Shown one piece after another: positions 20,440 through 30,028 of a DNA stretch of 64,000 nucleotides. This DNA is from a bacterium. GTDB taxonomy: Bacteria; Bacillota; Clostridia; Lachnospirales; Lachnospiraceae. The notes under the pieces were generated by a model. It had not been told where the DNA came from, searched no databases, and saw only the letters and a list, made by a program, of their open reading frames with translations. The translations under genes were made by a program, and so were the position numbers. The stretch lies in contig JAQXMB010000168.1 of NCBI GenBank assembly GCA_029012425.1, forward strand, positions 1 to 64,000. The letters run 5' to 3'. The first letter of the stretch is position 1; each line of letters starts with the position of its first letter.

Positions 20440-20964
20440 ATGAAAACACTGAAGGATTATGTCAGAACAATTCCTGACTTTCCCGAACCCGGTATCATGT
20501 TTCGAGATGTAACAAGCATTCTTGAGGATGCAGATGGTTTCAAGCTTGCGATTGATTCACTGTTAAAGCTGCTTGAAACTGTTGATTGTGATGTGATTGC
20601 AGGCGCAGAATCACGCGGGTTTATCTTTGGCGCACCGCTTGCATATGCACTTGGAAAGCCGTTCGTATTGATTCGAAAAAAAGGAAAGCTTCCCTGTAAA
20701 ACCGTGTCTATGGAATATGAATTAGAGTACGGAAGTGCAGAAATTGAGATGCATGAGGATTCCATTAAACCCGGACAGAGAGTCGTATTAGTTGATGACT
20801 TAATTGCAACAGGCGGTACCATTGAGGCAAGTGCCAAGCTGGTAGAGAAGCTTGGCGGTGAAGTGGTTAAGATTATTTTCTTAATGGAGCTTGCCGGCTT
20901 AAATGGTAAAGAACGCTTAAAGCAATACGATGTGGAAGCTGTAATTACCTATGAGGGAAAATAA
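20440..20964 (+). CDS. apt: Adenine phosphoribosyltransferase
   Basis: IPDFPEPGIMFRDVTSIL, GAESRGFIFGAPLA, VLVDDLIATGGTIEA. Confidence 0.96.
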   Translation: MKTLKDYVRTIPDFPEPGIMFRDVTSILEDADGFKLAIDSLLKLLETVDCDVIAGAESRGFIFGAPLAYALGKPFVLIRKKGKLPCKTVSMEYELEYGSAEIEMHEDSIKPGQRVVLVDDLIATGGTIEASAKLVEKLGGEVVKIIFLMELAGLNGKERLKQYDVEAVITYEGK

Positions 20965-20985
20965 GAAAGAGAGGAATGTTAGAAA

Positions 20986-22344
20986 ATGTTAGAAAAAATG
21001 TTCAAACTGAAGGCAAATCATACGGATGTCCGTACAGAAGTGATTGCCGGACTTACCACCTTCATGACAATGGCGTATATTCTTGCGGTTAACCCGAATA
21101 TGCTTGCGGCTACCGGAATGGATGCAACTGCGGTATTGATCGCGACCTGTCTGGCGTCATGTGTTGGTACATTGTGTATGGCATTCATGGCAAATTATCC
21201 GTTTGCACTTGCTCCCGGAATGGGACTGAACGCATATTTTGCATATACGGTATGTATCGGTATGGGATACGATTGGAGAGTTGCTTTGGCAGCAGTAGCT
21301 GTTGAAGGTATTATCTTCGTAGTTCTTTCGCTTACCAATGTTCGAGAGGCTATTTTCAATGCAATTCCCAAGACCTTAAAGAAGGGTGTCAGTGCCGGAA
21401 TCGGTCTTTTTATCGCATTCATCGGTCTTCAGGGTGCACATCTTGTTGTAAATAATGATTCAACACTTGTATCATATGTAAACTTTAAGGCAAACTTCAA
21501 TACCGAGGGAATCTGCGCAATTCTTGCATTGGTTGGATTGTTTATTACCGTAATCCTTTACGCAAAGAATGTGAAGGGGGCAATTTTGATCGGTATCGTT
21601 GCAACATGGGTACTTGGTATGATCTGTCAGGCAACCGGTCTTTATCAGGTAAACTTTGATACCGGATTTTACTCTTTGTATCCTTCCTTTGCAATTACAG
21701 ATTTCTCTGCGTTCGGTCAGACTTTTGGTCAGCTGTTTAAGGCGGATTTCTCAAATGTTGGAATTGCAAACTTTATCGTTGTTGTGCTTGCCTTCCTGTT
21801 TGTAGATATGTTTGATACGATTGGAACATTGGTTGGTGTAGCAACCAAGGCGAAGATGCTTGACAAGGATGATAAGCTTCCCCGTATTAAGAACGCGCTG
21901 TTAGCTGACGCGATTGCAACATTTGTAGGTGCAGTATTCGGAACCTCAACAACAACGACATATGTTGAGAGCTCTGCCGGTGTTGGTGCGGGCGCAAGAA
22001 CCGGTCTCAGCTCCGTTGTAACCGGTCTCATGTTCCTACTTGCAATCTTCTTTGCGCCTGTATTTACCGCAATTCCCGGATTTGCAACAGCTCCCGCATT
22101 GATTTTCGTTGGATTCCTTATGGTAACGACAGTTCTTGAGGTTGATTTCAGCGATCTCACCGAGAGTGTTCCCGCATATCTTTGCTTACTTGCTATGCCT
22201 TTGATGTACAGCATTTCTGAAGGTATCGCAGTTGGCGTAATCTCATATGTTGTAATCAATCTTTGCGCAGGAAAGGCAAAGAAAATCACTCCTCTGATGT
22301 ATGTGCTCGCAATCCTGTTTGTATGCAAATATATCTTCCTGTAA
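20986..22344 (+). CDS. NCS2 family nucleobase permease (guanine/hypoxanthine type)
   Basis: GLTTFMTMAYILAVNP, FAPGMGLNAYFAYTV-like, FGTSTTTTYVESSAGVGAGARTGL. Confidence 0.93.
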   Translation: MLEKMFKLKANHTDVRTEVIAGLTTFMTMAYILAVNPNMLAATGMDATAVLIATCLASCVGTLCMAFMANYPFALAPGMGLNAYFAYTVCIGMGYDWRVALAAVAVEGIIFVVLSLTNVREAIFNAIPKTLKKGVSAGIGLFIAFIGLQGAHLVVNNDSTLVSYVNFKANFNTEGICAILALVGLFITVILYAKNVKGAILIGIVATWVLGMICQATGLYQVNFDTGFYSLYPSFAITDFSAFGQTFGQLFKADFSNVGIANFIVVVLAFLFVDMFDTIGTLVGVATKAKMLDKDDKLPRIKNALLADAIATFVGAVFGTSTTTTYVESSAGVGAGARTGLSSVVTGLMFLLAIFFAPVFTAIPGFATAPALIFVGFLMVTTVLEVDFSDLTESVPAYLCLLAMPLMYSISEGIAVGVISYVVINLCAGKAKKITPLMYVLAILFVCKYIFL

Positions 22345-22378
22345 GAGATTAGAATAATTCCATATTTTCTTGCAACTT

Positions 22379-22420
22379 AAGTACCCATCTTTGCAACTTA
22401 GCGGATGGGTACTTTTCTTT
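22379..22420 (+). terminator. Intrinsic terminator
   Basis: AAGTACCCATC...GATGGGTACTTTTCTTTT. Confidence 0.85.
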
Positions 22421-22463
22421 TGGCAAAAATGCATCTAGAATGTAAAAAAAGGGGTGGAAAATC

Positions 22464-22901
22464 ATGAAGATACGCATTGAAAAGATAGAGAAAGAACAGC
22501 CGGAAGAAGTGGTTCTTCGTGTTCATGAGGTGAATGCCGATGTGCTTGCGATTGCCAATCAATTCGAGAAGGTGGGACATGGGCTTGTCGGTTACAAGAA
22601 CAATATGGTACATCCGTTGTTGTTTTCCGAAGTCTACTATTTTGAAGTAGTTGAAGGAAAAAGCTTTTTGTACTGCAACTCAGAGGTGTATGAGACCCCG
22701 CTTCGACTCTATGAGTTTCAGAAAATGACGCTTGGAAATATGTTTTTTCGAGCTTCGAAATCAATGGTAGTCAATGCGGATAAAATCGACCATATCGTTC
22801 CGTCTATGTACGGCAGATTTGAGGCAGTGCTCATCAATGGAGAGCGTGTCGTGGTAAACCGGAATTATGTGGATGATATGAAACGCATTTTTGGAATGTA
22901 G
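22464..22901 (+). CDS. LytTR-domain DNA-binding regulator
   Basis: YYFEVVEGKSFLYCNSEVYETPLRLYEF...FFRASKSMVVNADKIDHI; LytTR signature. Confidence 0.88.
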   Translation: MKIRIEKIEKEQPEEVVLRVHEVNADVLAIANQFEKVGHGLVGYKNNMVHPLLFSEVYYFEVVEGKSFLYCNSEVYETPLRLYEFQKMTLGNMFFRASKSMVVNADKIDHIVPSMYGRFEAVLINGERVVVNRNYVDDMKRIFGM

Positions 22902-22913
22902 GAGGCTTGAATC

Positions 22914-23360
22914 ATGGGAAAGGAAATAAAAAATATCTGGCGAAGATTTATTCAGCTGTACGGTTACGGCATGCTTGCAATGATACTGCTGGACAAAATT
23001 CTATATGGAGGAAACCACATTGATATCAGCACGGGAGCCATCATTTTTATTCCGCTTGCGTTCTATTCTGCGCTTACAAGTCTGATCTTTTATTCTAAAG
23101 GGGATTTGAGCAAGAAGGACTGGTGGTGTCGACAGAGTATCTGCATGGTACTCAATGAAGTCGGCGCATTGCTTGGAACATATCTTGCGGGGCTTTGGCG
23201 TGACCTGTTCGGAGGCTTGGTCGTAGCAGTCTGTGTATTAGTGATTGCGGCACTTATGCATGTTATTGAGTATCGCACGGACATTGCAACCGCAAAGCAG
23301 CTGAATGAGACAATAAGAAAAAGACGCATGGAGGCTTCAAATGAGAATTATTCAAACTAA
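22914..23360 (+). CDS. DUF3021-like four-TM membrane protein
   Basis: About 4 TM segments; typical neighbour of LytTR regulators. Confidence 0.75.
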   Translation: MGKEIKNIWRRFIQLYGYGMLAMILLDKILYGGNHIDISTGAIIFIPLAFYSALTSLIFYSKGDLSKKDWWCRQSICMVLNEVGALLGTYLAGLWRDLFGGLVVAVCVLVIAALMHVIEYRTDIATAKQLNETIRKRRMEASNENYSN

Positions 23361-24126
23361 ACTGGGCAGTTCAAACGGCGGATATCTCACCAGCTATCAG
23401 GCGGATGACTATCGATGCGATGGCGCATCGCAAAGACATCCGGCAGTGATTATCTGTCCGGGCGGAGGCTGGTTTACGCTCTCAGAACGGGAAGGCGAAC
23501 CGGTTGCAATGGAATTTTTACAAAGAGGATTTCAGCCGAATGTGTTGCACTACTCATTGGAGATTGAACAGGCGCTTTCCGATATGGATGAGGCCGTTGA
23601 TTATCTCAAAAATCACAGTGAAACGCTTGGCATTGATCCGGAACAGGTGATTCTTCTTGGATTCTCAGCCGGCGGGCAGTTGGCAGCACTTTATGGAAAC
23701 AGATACCTGACCGGAATAAAGGCAGTTGTGCTCTGTTATTCGCTATGCGATATAAAAACTGTTTTAAATTATGTAGAAGGCGATGAGATTACAGGACAAA
23801 ATAAAAATATACTAAAAACCGTTGTTACGGTTGTTGATGAGACAACAGATCCGATTCGGTATGTCAATGAAAATACCCCCCCGACATTTCTTTGGCATAC
23901 CGCTGACGATGAATTGCTGCCTGTCAGAAATACCATGAAATATGCAATTCGCTTATCGGAACAAAACATCCCGTTTGAGCTGCATATTTATGAGCATGGG
24001 GTACATGGAATCTCACTTGGGAAACCATCCACGGCAGCAAAAGAATCGGAAATAAATTCACATTGTGCACAGTGGTTTGAGGCGATGATGCATTGGTTTA
24101 CGGAAAGGAAGATTGTCCATGAATAA
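23341..24126 (+). CDS. Alpha/beta hydrolase (esterase-like)
   Basis: AVIICPGGGWFTLSEREGEPVA, LLGFSAGGQLAALY (GxSxG). Confidence 0.88.
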   Translation: MRIIQTKLGSSNGGYLTSYQADDYRCDGASQRHPAVIICPGGGWFTLSEREGEPVAMEFLQRGFQPNVLHYSLEIEQALSDMDEAVDYLKNHSETLGIDPEQVILLGFSAGGQLAALYGNRYLTGIKAVVLCYSLCDIKTVLNYVEGDEITGQNKNILKTVVTVVDETTDPIRYVNENTPPTFLWHTADDELLPVRNTMKYAIRLSEQNIPFELHIYEHGVHGISLGKPSTAAKESEINSHCAQWFEAMMHWFTERKIVHE

Positions 24127-25033
24127 GAAAAAGAGAAAAGGAATCGGAACACATTACGCAAAATGGGGATATATCTGTATCTTGCCATTTATTATCGGAT
24201 ATCTGCTTTTTTCGCTTGGCCCTCTTATCATGACAATCGGAAACAGCTTTTTCATCAACTATCGCGATGGATTGACGCAGATCGGGCCGATCTTTAACGG
24301 ACTTGGAAACTATGTGAAGCTTCTTAAAAACGCGGATATCTGGAAGTATCTGCTCAACACAATTATTTTGTGGCTAATGGGATTTGTTCCGCAGATTACG
24401 CTTTCACTTCTGCTTGCAAACTGGTTCGCCGATCCGCAGATGAGATTGAAGGGAAGTGGCTTTTTTAAGACGGTTATCTATATGCCGAATCTGATTATGG
24501 CATCAGCATTTGCGGCATTATTTTTTGGCCTTTTTGCTGCATGGGGACCGATCAATGGACTGCTGATGCAGCTTCATCTGACACAGGAACCATTTCTGTT
24601 TTTCTCTCATATATGGTCTACGAGAGGATTGATCGCGTTCTTAAGCTTTTTGATGTGGTTTGGCAATACGACGCTGCTTTTGCTTGCGGGAATCATGAAT
24701 ATCGATGTATCGCTCTATGAGGCTGCTCAGGTCGACGGTGCAAGCTCGGTGAATATCTTTTGGAAGATCACATTACCTATTCTGCGCCCGATACTCATAT
24801 ATGTGGCAATTACATCACTCATCGGTGGTCTTCAGTTGTTTGATGTACCGCAGATTATGACCTCCGGAACCGGAAACCCGTCGCGTTCGTGTACGACAAT
24901 GGTGATGTTTTTGAACAATCATCTCTTCAGTAAAAATTATGGTGTTGCGGGAGCGGTTTCCGTATTGATGTTCCTTGTGACCGGTGCATTCAGTCTGATT
25001 GTATATTTTACAACGAGAAAGGCAAAGGAGTAG
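24119..25033 (+). CDS. Carbohydrate ABC transporter permease (MalF/UgpA family)
   Basis: EAA loop YEAAQVDGASSVNIFWKITLPILRP; start refined to ATG 24119, overlapping the hydrolase stop. Confidence 0.92.
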   Translation: MNKKKRKGIGTHYAKWGYICILPFIIGYLLFSLGPLIMTIGNSFFINYRDGLTQIGPIFNGLGNYVKLLKNADIWKYLLNTIILWLMGFVPQITLSLLLANWFADPQMRLKGSGFFKTVIYMPNLIMASAFAALFFGLFAAWGPINGLLMQLHLTQEPFLFFSHIWSTRGLIAFLSFLMWFGNTTLLLLAGIMNIDVSLYEAAQVDGASSVNIFWKITLPILRPILIYVAITSLIGGLQLFDVPQIMTSGTGNPSRSCTTMVMFLNNHLFSKNYGVAGAVSVLMFLVTGAFSLIVYFTTRKAKE

Positions 25034-25036
25034 CGT

Positions 25037-25885
25037 ATGAGAGAAAAACATGGCTTAAATGTAAAAAAGAGAAGAATGATCGCATATGTGCTTCTTATCG
25101 CAATCGCGGTAATCTGTCTGTTCTGGCTGTATATTCTCGTTGTGAATGCAACCCGGACGGATGCAGAGATGAAGCGCGGATTTACAATGATACCGGCCGG
25201 CAATCTTTGGGTAAACTGGAAGAATCTGCTTGAAAGTCCGTTGCCTGTGATTCGGAGTATGTGTAACAGTCTGATTGTATCGACTTTTGCATCGGTGTTC
25301 AGCATCTATTTTGCAGCATTGGCAGCCTATGGATTTCATATGTATGAATTCCGGGGAAAACATGTGCTGATGACATTTGTTCTGATGATTATGATGGTTC
25401 CGACGCAGGTTAATACGCTTGGTTATCTGCAGCTCGTTAACCGCATGAATCTGGCAGATACATTTTTATCATTGATCTTGCCGCGACTTGCGGTCCCGGT
25501 GACCTTCTATTATGTGAAGCAGTATCTGGAAAGCATGTCCTTGCAATCACTTGTGGAGGCGGCAAGAATCGATGGCGCTGGGGAAATGCATATTTTTCAC
25601 AGGATGATCGTCCCGCTGATTCGTCCGGCGCTGGCGGTTCAGATTATTTTTGAGTTTGTTGCAAGCTGGAACAATTATTTTCTTCCGGCGTTGCTTCTCC
25701 ATTCCGATGATAAAAAGACGCTGCCGATTATCATCGGATTGCTTCGGAGTGCGAACTTTGTTGACCAGGATGAGGGACAGATTTATGTTTGCATTGCATT
25801 TGCAATTTTACCGGTGGTAGTGATATATCTGCTGCTTTCAAAAATGATTATTCAAGGCTTAACAGCAGGAGGAGATAAGGGCTGA
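25037..25885 (+). CDS. Carbohydrate ABC transporter permease (MalG/UgpE family)
   Basis: EAARIDGAGEMHIFHRMIVPLIRP EAA loop. Confidence 0.92.
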   Translation: MREKHGLNVKKRRMIAYVLLIAIAVICLFWLYILVVNATRTDAEMKRGFTMIPAGNLWVNWKNLLESPLPVIRSMCNSLIVSTFASVFSIYFAALAAYGFHMYEFRGKHVLMTFVLMIMMVPTQVNTLGYLQLVNRMNLADTFLSLILPRLAVPVTFYYVKQYLESMSLQSLVEAARIDGAGEMHIFHRMIVPLIRPALAVQIIFEFVASWNNYFLPALLLHSDDKKTLPIIIGLLRSANFVDQDEGQIYVCIAFAILPVVVIYLLLSKMIIQGLTAGGDKG

Positions 25886-27444
25886 TGAAACAGATGACTT
25901 TTGCGCAGTACAAGGATAAAGTGCTTGGCTGCTGGTGTGGAAAAAATATCGGAGGTGTGCTTGGAGCACCGTTTGAGTGTTTCAGGCAGATAAATGATGT
26001 AGATTTTTATGTGCAGGATTTGTCGCAGGGACCGCCGCCGAACGACGATTTGGATTTGCAGATTGTATGGCTGGCTGCGGTAGAAAAATACGGAAGAACT
26101 GTGAATGCTGCCATACTTGGAGAGTATTGGCTGTCTTACATTACACCGAATTGGGTAGAATACGGCATGGCAAAGGCGAATCTGCGAGCCGGACTCGTTC
26201 CCCCGTTATCGGGAACGGTTGATAATACATACGGCAACAGCTGTGGTTGCTTTATCCGCTCAGAGATATGGGCGTGTTTGGCACCCGGACATCCGAATCT
26301 GGCAGCGCGCTATGCATACGAGGATGCAATTGTAGACCACACGAATGAGGGAGTGCTCGGAGAAGTATTTTGTGCTGCGATGGAGAGCGCGGCCTTTGTG
26401 GAAAACAATCTTTGGCAGCTGATTGATATCGGGTTGTCATATATTCCGGAAAACAGTGCGATGGCACGCGCGATCAATGAGGCATGCGACTGCTATCGCG
26501 AGGGCGTGAGTGTTCGGGAAGCCAGAGAGCGCATCCATAACAGTGCGCCGGGCACATTCGGAATTCAGGGAATCAAGCTGTGCGAGATTAAGGAAAAGGA
26601 CAATGAGAACATGGCTCTCGGTGAGCCTGGATTCGATGCACCTGAGAATGTCGCCTATATGATTGCGGGGCTGCTCTACGGAGAGGGAGATTTCGGAAAG
26701 AGCCTGACAATCGCGAATTCATTTGGCGAGGACACGGACTGTATCTGCGCCACGCTCGGTGCGCTGTTCGGCATAATACATGGAGAAAAAGCTCTGCCGG
26801 AGAAGTGGAAGGCCCCGCTCGACGATAAAATCGCAACGCTTTGTATCAACAAGACGAGTAACGGAATCTGGGTGCCTGAGACAGCAACAGAATTAACAGA
26901 ACGCGTGATACGCACAATGCCGTCTTTCCTTGGGCAGGAACTGTGTGATATTTTTGCCGAGGGAGGTATGACGGTACTGGTGCAGGAAGGAGAAGCGCTT
27001 TACTGCGAAGACCCGAATGCATATATGTACCGCATGAATTCATTTGTGAAGAATGGGTATCTGACAGTCCGTGAGTTGAGTGAACTATCTCCGTATGTGG
27101 TGCGATATGATTTTCCGGCAATGCGTGTGTGTGTTGATTACGGGAAATCGGTACACTTCAAAAAGGGTGAAGCGCGAACCGTTAAGGTTACAGTGAGCAA
27201 CGCATTTTATCTGAATGAGATGCACTGGGTACAGATTCGGGCATATGCGCCGGACGGAGTGTCATTTGAGACCGGAAGCAGTGCGCTCCTTCCGTTAAAC
27301 AACTTAAGCGGTGTGTCGGTAGAAAAAGAATTTGTCATCCACACAGATGAATATGAAGAAGCACGACTAGAGATCGTGATTGACTGTAGTTTGACCGGGC
27401 GACATTCGAGTGGGCTTGTGAAAGTGGTTCTCTATAGAGAATAG
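25885..27444 (+). CDS. ADP-ribosylglycohydrolase (DraG-like) family protein with C-terminal beta-sandwich-like extension
   Basis: KDKVLGCWCGKNIGGVLGAPFE; PPNDDLDLQIVWL and NSFGEDTDCICATLGALFGIIHG metal-ligand motifs. Confidence 0.9.
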   Translation: MKQMTFAQYKDKVLGCWCGKNIGGVLGAPFECFRQINDVDFYVQDLSQGPPPNDDLDLQIVWLAAVEKYGRTVNAAILGEYWLSYITPNWVEYGMAKANLRAGLVPPLSGTVDNTYGNSCGCFIRSEIWACLAPGHPNLAARYAYEDAIVDHTNEGVLGEVFCAAMESAAFVENNLWQLIDIGLSYIPENSAMARAINEACDCYREGVSVREARERIHNSAPGTFGIQGIKLCEIKEKDNENMALGEPGFDAPENVAYMIAGLLYGEGDFGKSLTIANSFGEDTDCICATLGALFGIIHGEKALPEKWKAPLDDKIATLCINKTSNGIWVPETATELTERVIRTMPSFLGQELCDIFAEGGMTVLVQEGEALYCEDPNAYMYRMNSFVKNGYLTVRELSELSPYVVRYDFPAMRVCVDYGKSVHFKKGEARTVKVTVSNAFYLNEMHWVQIRAYAPDGVSFETGSSALLPLNNLSGVSVEKEFVIHTDEYEEARLEIVIDCSLTGRHSSGLVKVVLYRE

Positions 27445-27542
27445 ACAGGAAATTCAACGATTCAAAGAGCGATTCTTCATTTCGGAGATTGCTTCTCCTG
27501 CCCTGTAATCATATGATTTTGGTGAAGACAGGAGGGAATATT

Positions 27543-28334
27543 ATGAGACTCAATAAAGCGAGCATGACCGGTTTCACATTTTGTTTTATGGCCATTCTTT
27601 TTGGTGTTGCGACAAACGGAGGAATCAAAACAATTCCAAATTACCTGCATATTCCGTCGCTGATTGTCACCATGGGCGGAGCGGTATTTGCAACGATGAT
27701 TACCGCTGATTCTTTTGAAGATTTTGTAATTGGAGTGAAAGGACTTTCCAATGCGTTGACGCGCAGTATGACCAATGTGTCGGAAATAACAAACACGATA
27801 TACATTTTATCGGATCTCGCGCGAAAGGAAGGACTTCTCGCGTTGGAAGAACGGGCAGATCAGCTGAATGATCCATTTTTGCAAAAGGGAATCAGTCTTG
27901 TGGTTGACGGCTCGAGCCCGGATTTGACAAAAGATATTTTAGAGTCTGAGATGGAGCATCAATTGGAAAAAGCAAAAAAACAAATTCATTTCTGGCAGGA
28001 TTTAGGATCCTATGCACCGGCATGGGGAATGGTTGGAACCTTGATCGGACTCGTGAATATGATGAAATCGATGGGGGATAATCCGGCTGCAATCGGTGAG
28101 GGCATGTCACTGGCACTCATCACAACACTTTACGGCTCGATCATTGCAAACTGGATCTGTATCCCGATCGCAAGAAGACTGGAGAAGAAGAGTGAAGCCG
28201 AGTATCTGGCACAGGAGATCATGATCGAAGGCATTCTGTCGATTCAGGCGGGCGAAAATCCGCATATAATAAAACAAAAGCTGAAGGCAATCCTCTTAGA
28301 TGATAATTCCGGAAATGAAGAACTGGCAGCGTGA
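27543..28334 (+). CDS. motA: MotA/TolQ/ExbB-type proton channel, flagellar stator MotA
   Basis: GGAVFATMITADSFEDF, LGSYAPAWGMVGTLIGLVNMM, SLALITTLYGSIIANW; start refined to ATG 27543. Confidence 0.92.
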   Translation: MRLNKASMTGFTFCFMAILFGVATNGGIKTIPNYLHIPSLIVTMGGAVFATMITADSFEDFVIGVKGLSNALTRSMTNVSEITNTIYILSDLARKEGLLALEERADQLNDPFLQKGISLVVDGSSPDLTKDILESEMEHQLEKAKKQIHFWQDLGSYAPAWGMVGTLIGLVNMMKSMGDNPAAIGEGMSLALITTLYGSIIANWICIPIARRLEKKSEAEYLAQEIMIEGILSIQAGENPHIIKQKLKAILLDDNSGNEELAA

Positions 28335-28360
28335 TCTATTTCCGAATATTGAGGAGGGGT

Positions 28361-28484
28361 TCTGAACAGTTACCCCGAGAAAATAATAATTATAAAATCC
28401 TTACCAATATTTCATTTGAAGAACAGAAACCGATATAGTAAAATGGAAACTGTTCAGAGCGGATTTTCGATGGGGTCTGAACAG
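28361..28484. promoter_or_regulatory. Three TCTGAACAG elements (28361-28369 +, 28450-28458 inverted, 28476-28484 +) upstream of abfA
   Basis: Exact 9-bp matches; the last two form a hairpin and the first two are complementary over 11 bp. Confidence 0.65.
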
Positions 28485-28522
28485 ATATCAAATGATAACG
28501 ATTCATAGAGGAGAAGAGGATC

Positions 28523-30028
28523 ATGACAAAACTGGTAATCAACGAAAAAAAGACACTTGGCCATATTGAGCCTGAAGTGTACGGACATTTTTCGGAGCAC
28601 CTTGGAAGATGTATTTATGAAGGCATCTATGTCGGAGAGAACTCTGACATTCCGAATGAAAATGGTATGCGAAAGGATGTTGTTGAGGCTTTGAAGGAAC
28701 TGAAGGTTCCGATGCTTCGCTGGCCGGGAGGCTGCTTTGCCGATGAGTATCACTGGAAGGATGGAATCGGCCCGAAGGAATCCAGAAAGAAAATGATCAA
28801 CACGCATTGGGGCGGTGTTGTTGAAGACAATAGCTTTGGTACGCATGAGTATATGGAATTATGCCGTCAGCTTGGATGTAAGACCTATGTCAACGGCAAT
28901 CTCGGAAGCGGAACCGTGCAGGAAATGTCGGAATGGGTGGAGTATATGACCTTCAACGGTGTTTCACCGATGGCAGATCTTCGTGCAAAAAACGGTCATG
29001 AGGAGCCGTGGCATGTGGACTTTTTTGGCGTTGGCAATGAAAACTGGGGATGCGGAGGAAATATGACACCGCAGCATTATGCCAATGAGTATCGCCGTTA
29101 CCAGACCTATGTTCGTGACTATGATGAGAATTATCCGATAAAAAAGGTCTGCTGCGGAGCAAATGTGGATGATTACCATTGGACAGAGGAAGTAATGCGT
29201 ACGACATTCGACCACGCTGAAAAGTTCCATGGCTTTATGGATTATCTGTCTCTTCATCATTATACATTCCCGCATGGATGGGATCTCAAGGGAAGCGCAA
29301 CAGACTTTGATGAGGCAACCTGGTACAAGACCCTGACACAGACACTGTATATGGATGAGCTGATTACGAAGCATTCAACCATTATGGATCAATATGATCC
29401 TCAGAAGAAGATTGGTATGGCAGTGGATGAATGGGGTGCATGGTATACCTGTGAGCCCGGAACCAATCCCGGATTTTTATATCAGCAGAATACGGTGCGT
29501 GATTCGCTGATTGCCGGTATCACGCTGAACATCTTCAATAAGCACTGTGACCGTGTGAAGCTTGCAGCATTAGCACAGATGGTAAATGTTTTGCAGGCGG
29601 TGCTTCTCACGGAAGGCGAAAAGATGATCAAGACGCCGACCTATCATGTGATGCATATGTATCGCTATCACCAGGATGCGGATCTGCTTCAGTCACAGCT
29701 TGTGGATGACACAACAACAGGTATCGATGAGTGGATGGTTCCGAAGGTGACAGAGTCTGTGTCAAAGGATGCGGATGGTGTCATTACGATTACGCTCAAC
29801 AACCTGTCAGTGACTGACACAGAGCAGGTGGAGGTTTCATTTTTCGAGGACGGATACAAGGTGCAGGAGGCGCGCATTGTAACCGGAGAAGCTATGAATA
29901 CATACAATACCTTTGAGAATCCGGAAGCTGTTGTTGAAAAAGCGTTTGACGGAATTGAGCAGACGAACGGAAAACTGCTTGTATCGTTACCGGCACATTC
30001 CGTTGTTCTCCTTCGCGTAAAAAAATAA
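28523..30028 (+). CDS. abfA: Intracellular alpha-L-arabinofuranosidase, GH51
   Basis: LRWPGGCFADEYHWKDGIGP, VGNENWGCGGNMTP, DEWGAWY; no signal peptide. Confidence 0.95.
   Translation: MTKLVINEKKTLGHIEPEVYGHFSEHLGRCIYEGIYVGENSDIPNENGMRKDVVEALKELKVPMLRWPGGCFADEYHWKDGIGPKESRKKMINTHWGGVVEDNSFGTHEYMELCRQLGCKTYVNGNLGSGTVQEMSEWVEYMTFNGVSPMADLRAKNGHEEPWHVDFFGVGNENWGCGGNMTPQHYANEYRRYQTYVRDYDENYPIKKVCCGANVDDYHWTEEVMRTTFDHAEKFHGFMDYLSLHHYTFPHGWDLKGSATDFDEATWYKTLTQTLYMDELITKHSTIMDQYDPQKKIGMAVDEWGAWYTCEPGTNPGFLYQQNTVRDSLIAGITLNIFNKHCDRVKLAALAQMVNVLQAVLLTEGEKMIKTPTYHVMHMYRYHQDADLLQSQLVDDTTTGIDEWMVPKVTESVSKDADGVITITLNNLSVTDTEQVEVSFFEDGYKVQEARIVTGEAMNTYNTFENPEAVVEKAFDGIEQTNGKLLVSLPAHSVVLLRVKK

Noticed and set aside
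20349-20985. Purine riboswitch at apt/NCS2 permease
   Set aside because: The space before apt is mostly the upstream terminator and the apt-permease gap is ~20 nt; no aptamer-like core.
22367-22401. Direct repeat TTGCAACTTA flanking a terminator arm as a mobile-element footprint
   Set aside because: Only 10 bp, no internal element, and wholly explained by terminator context.
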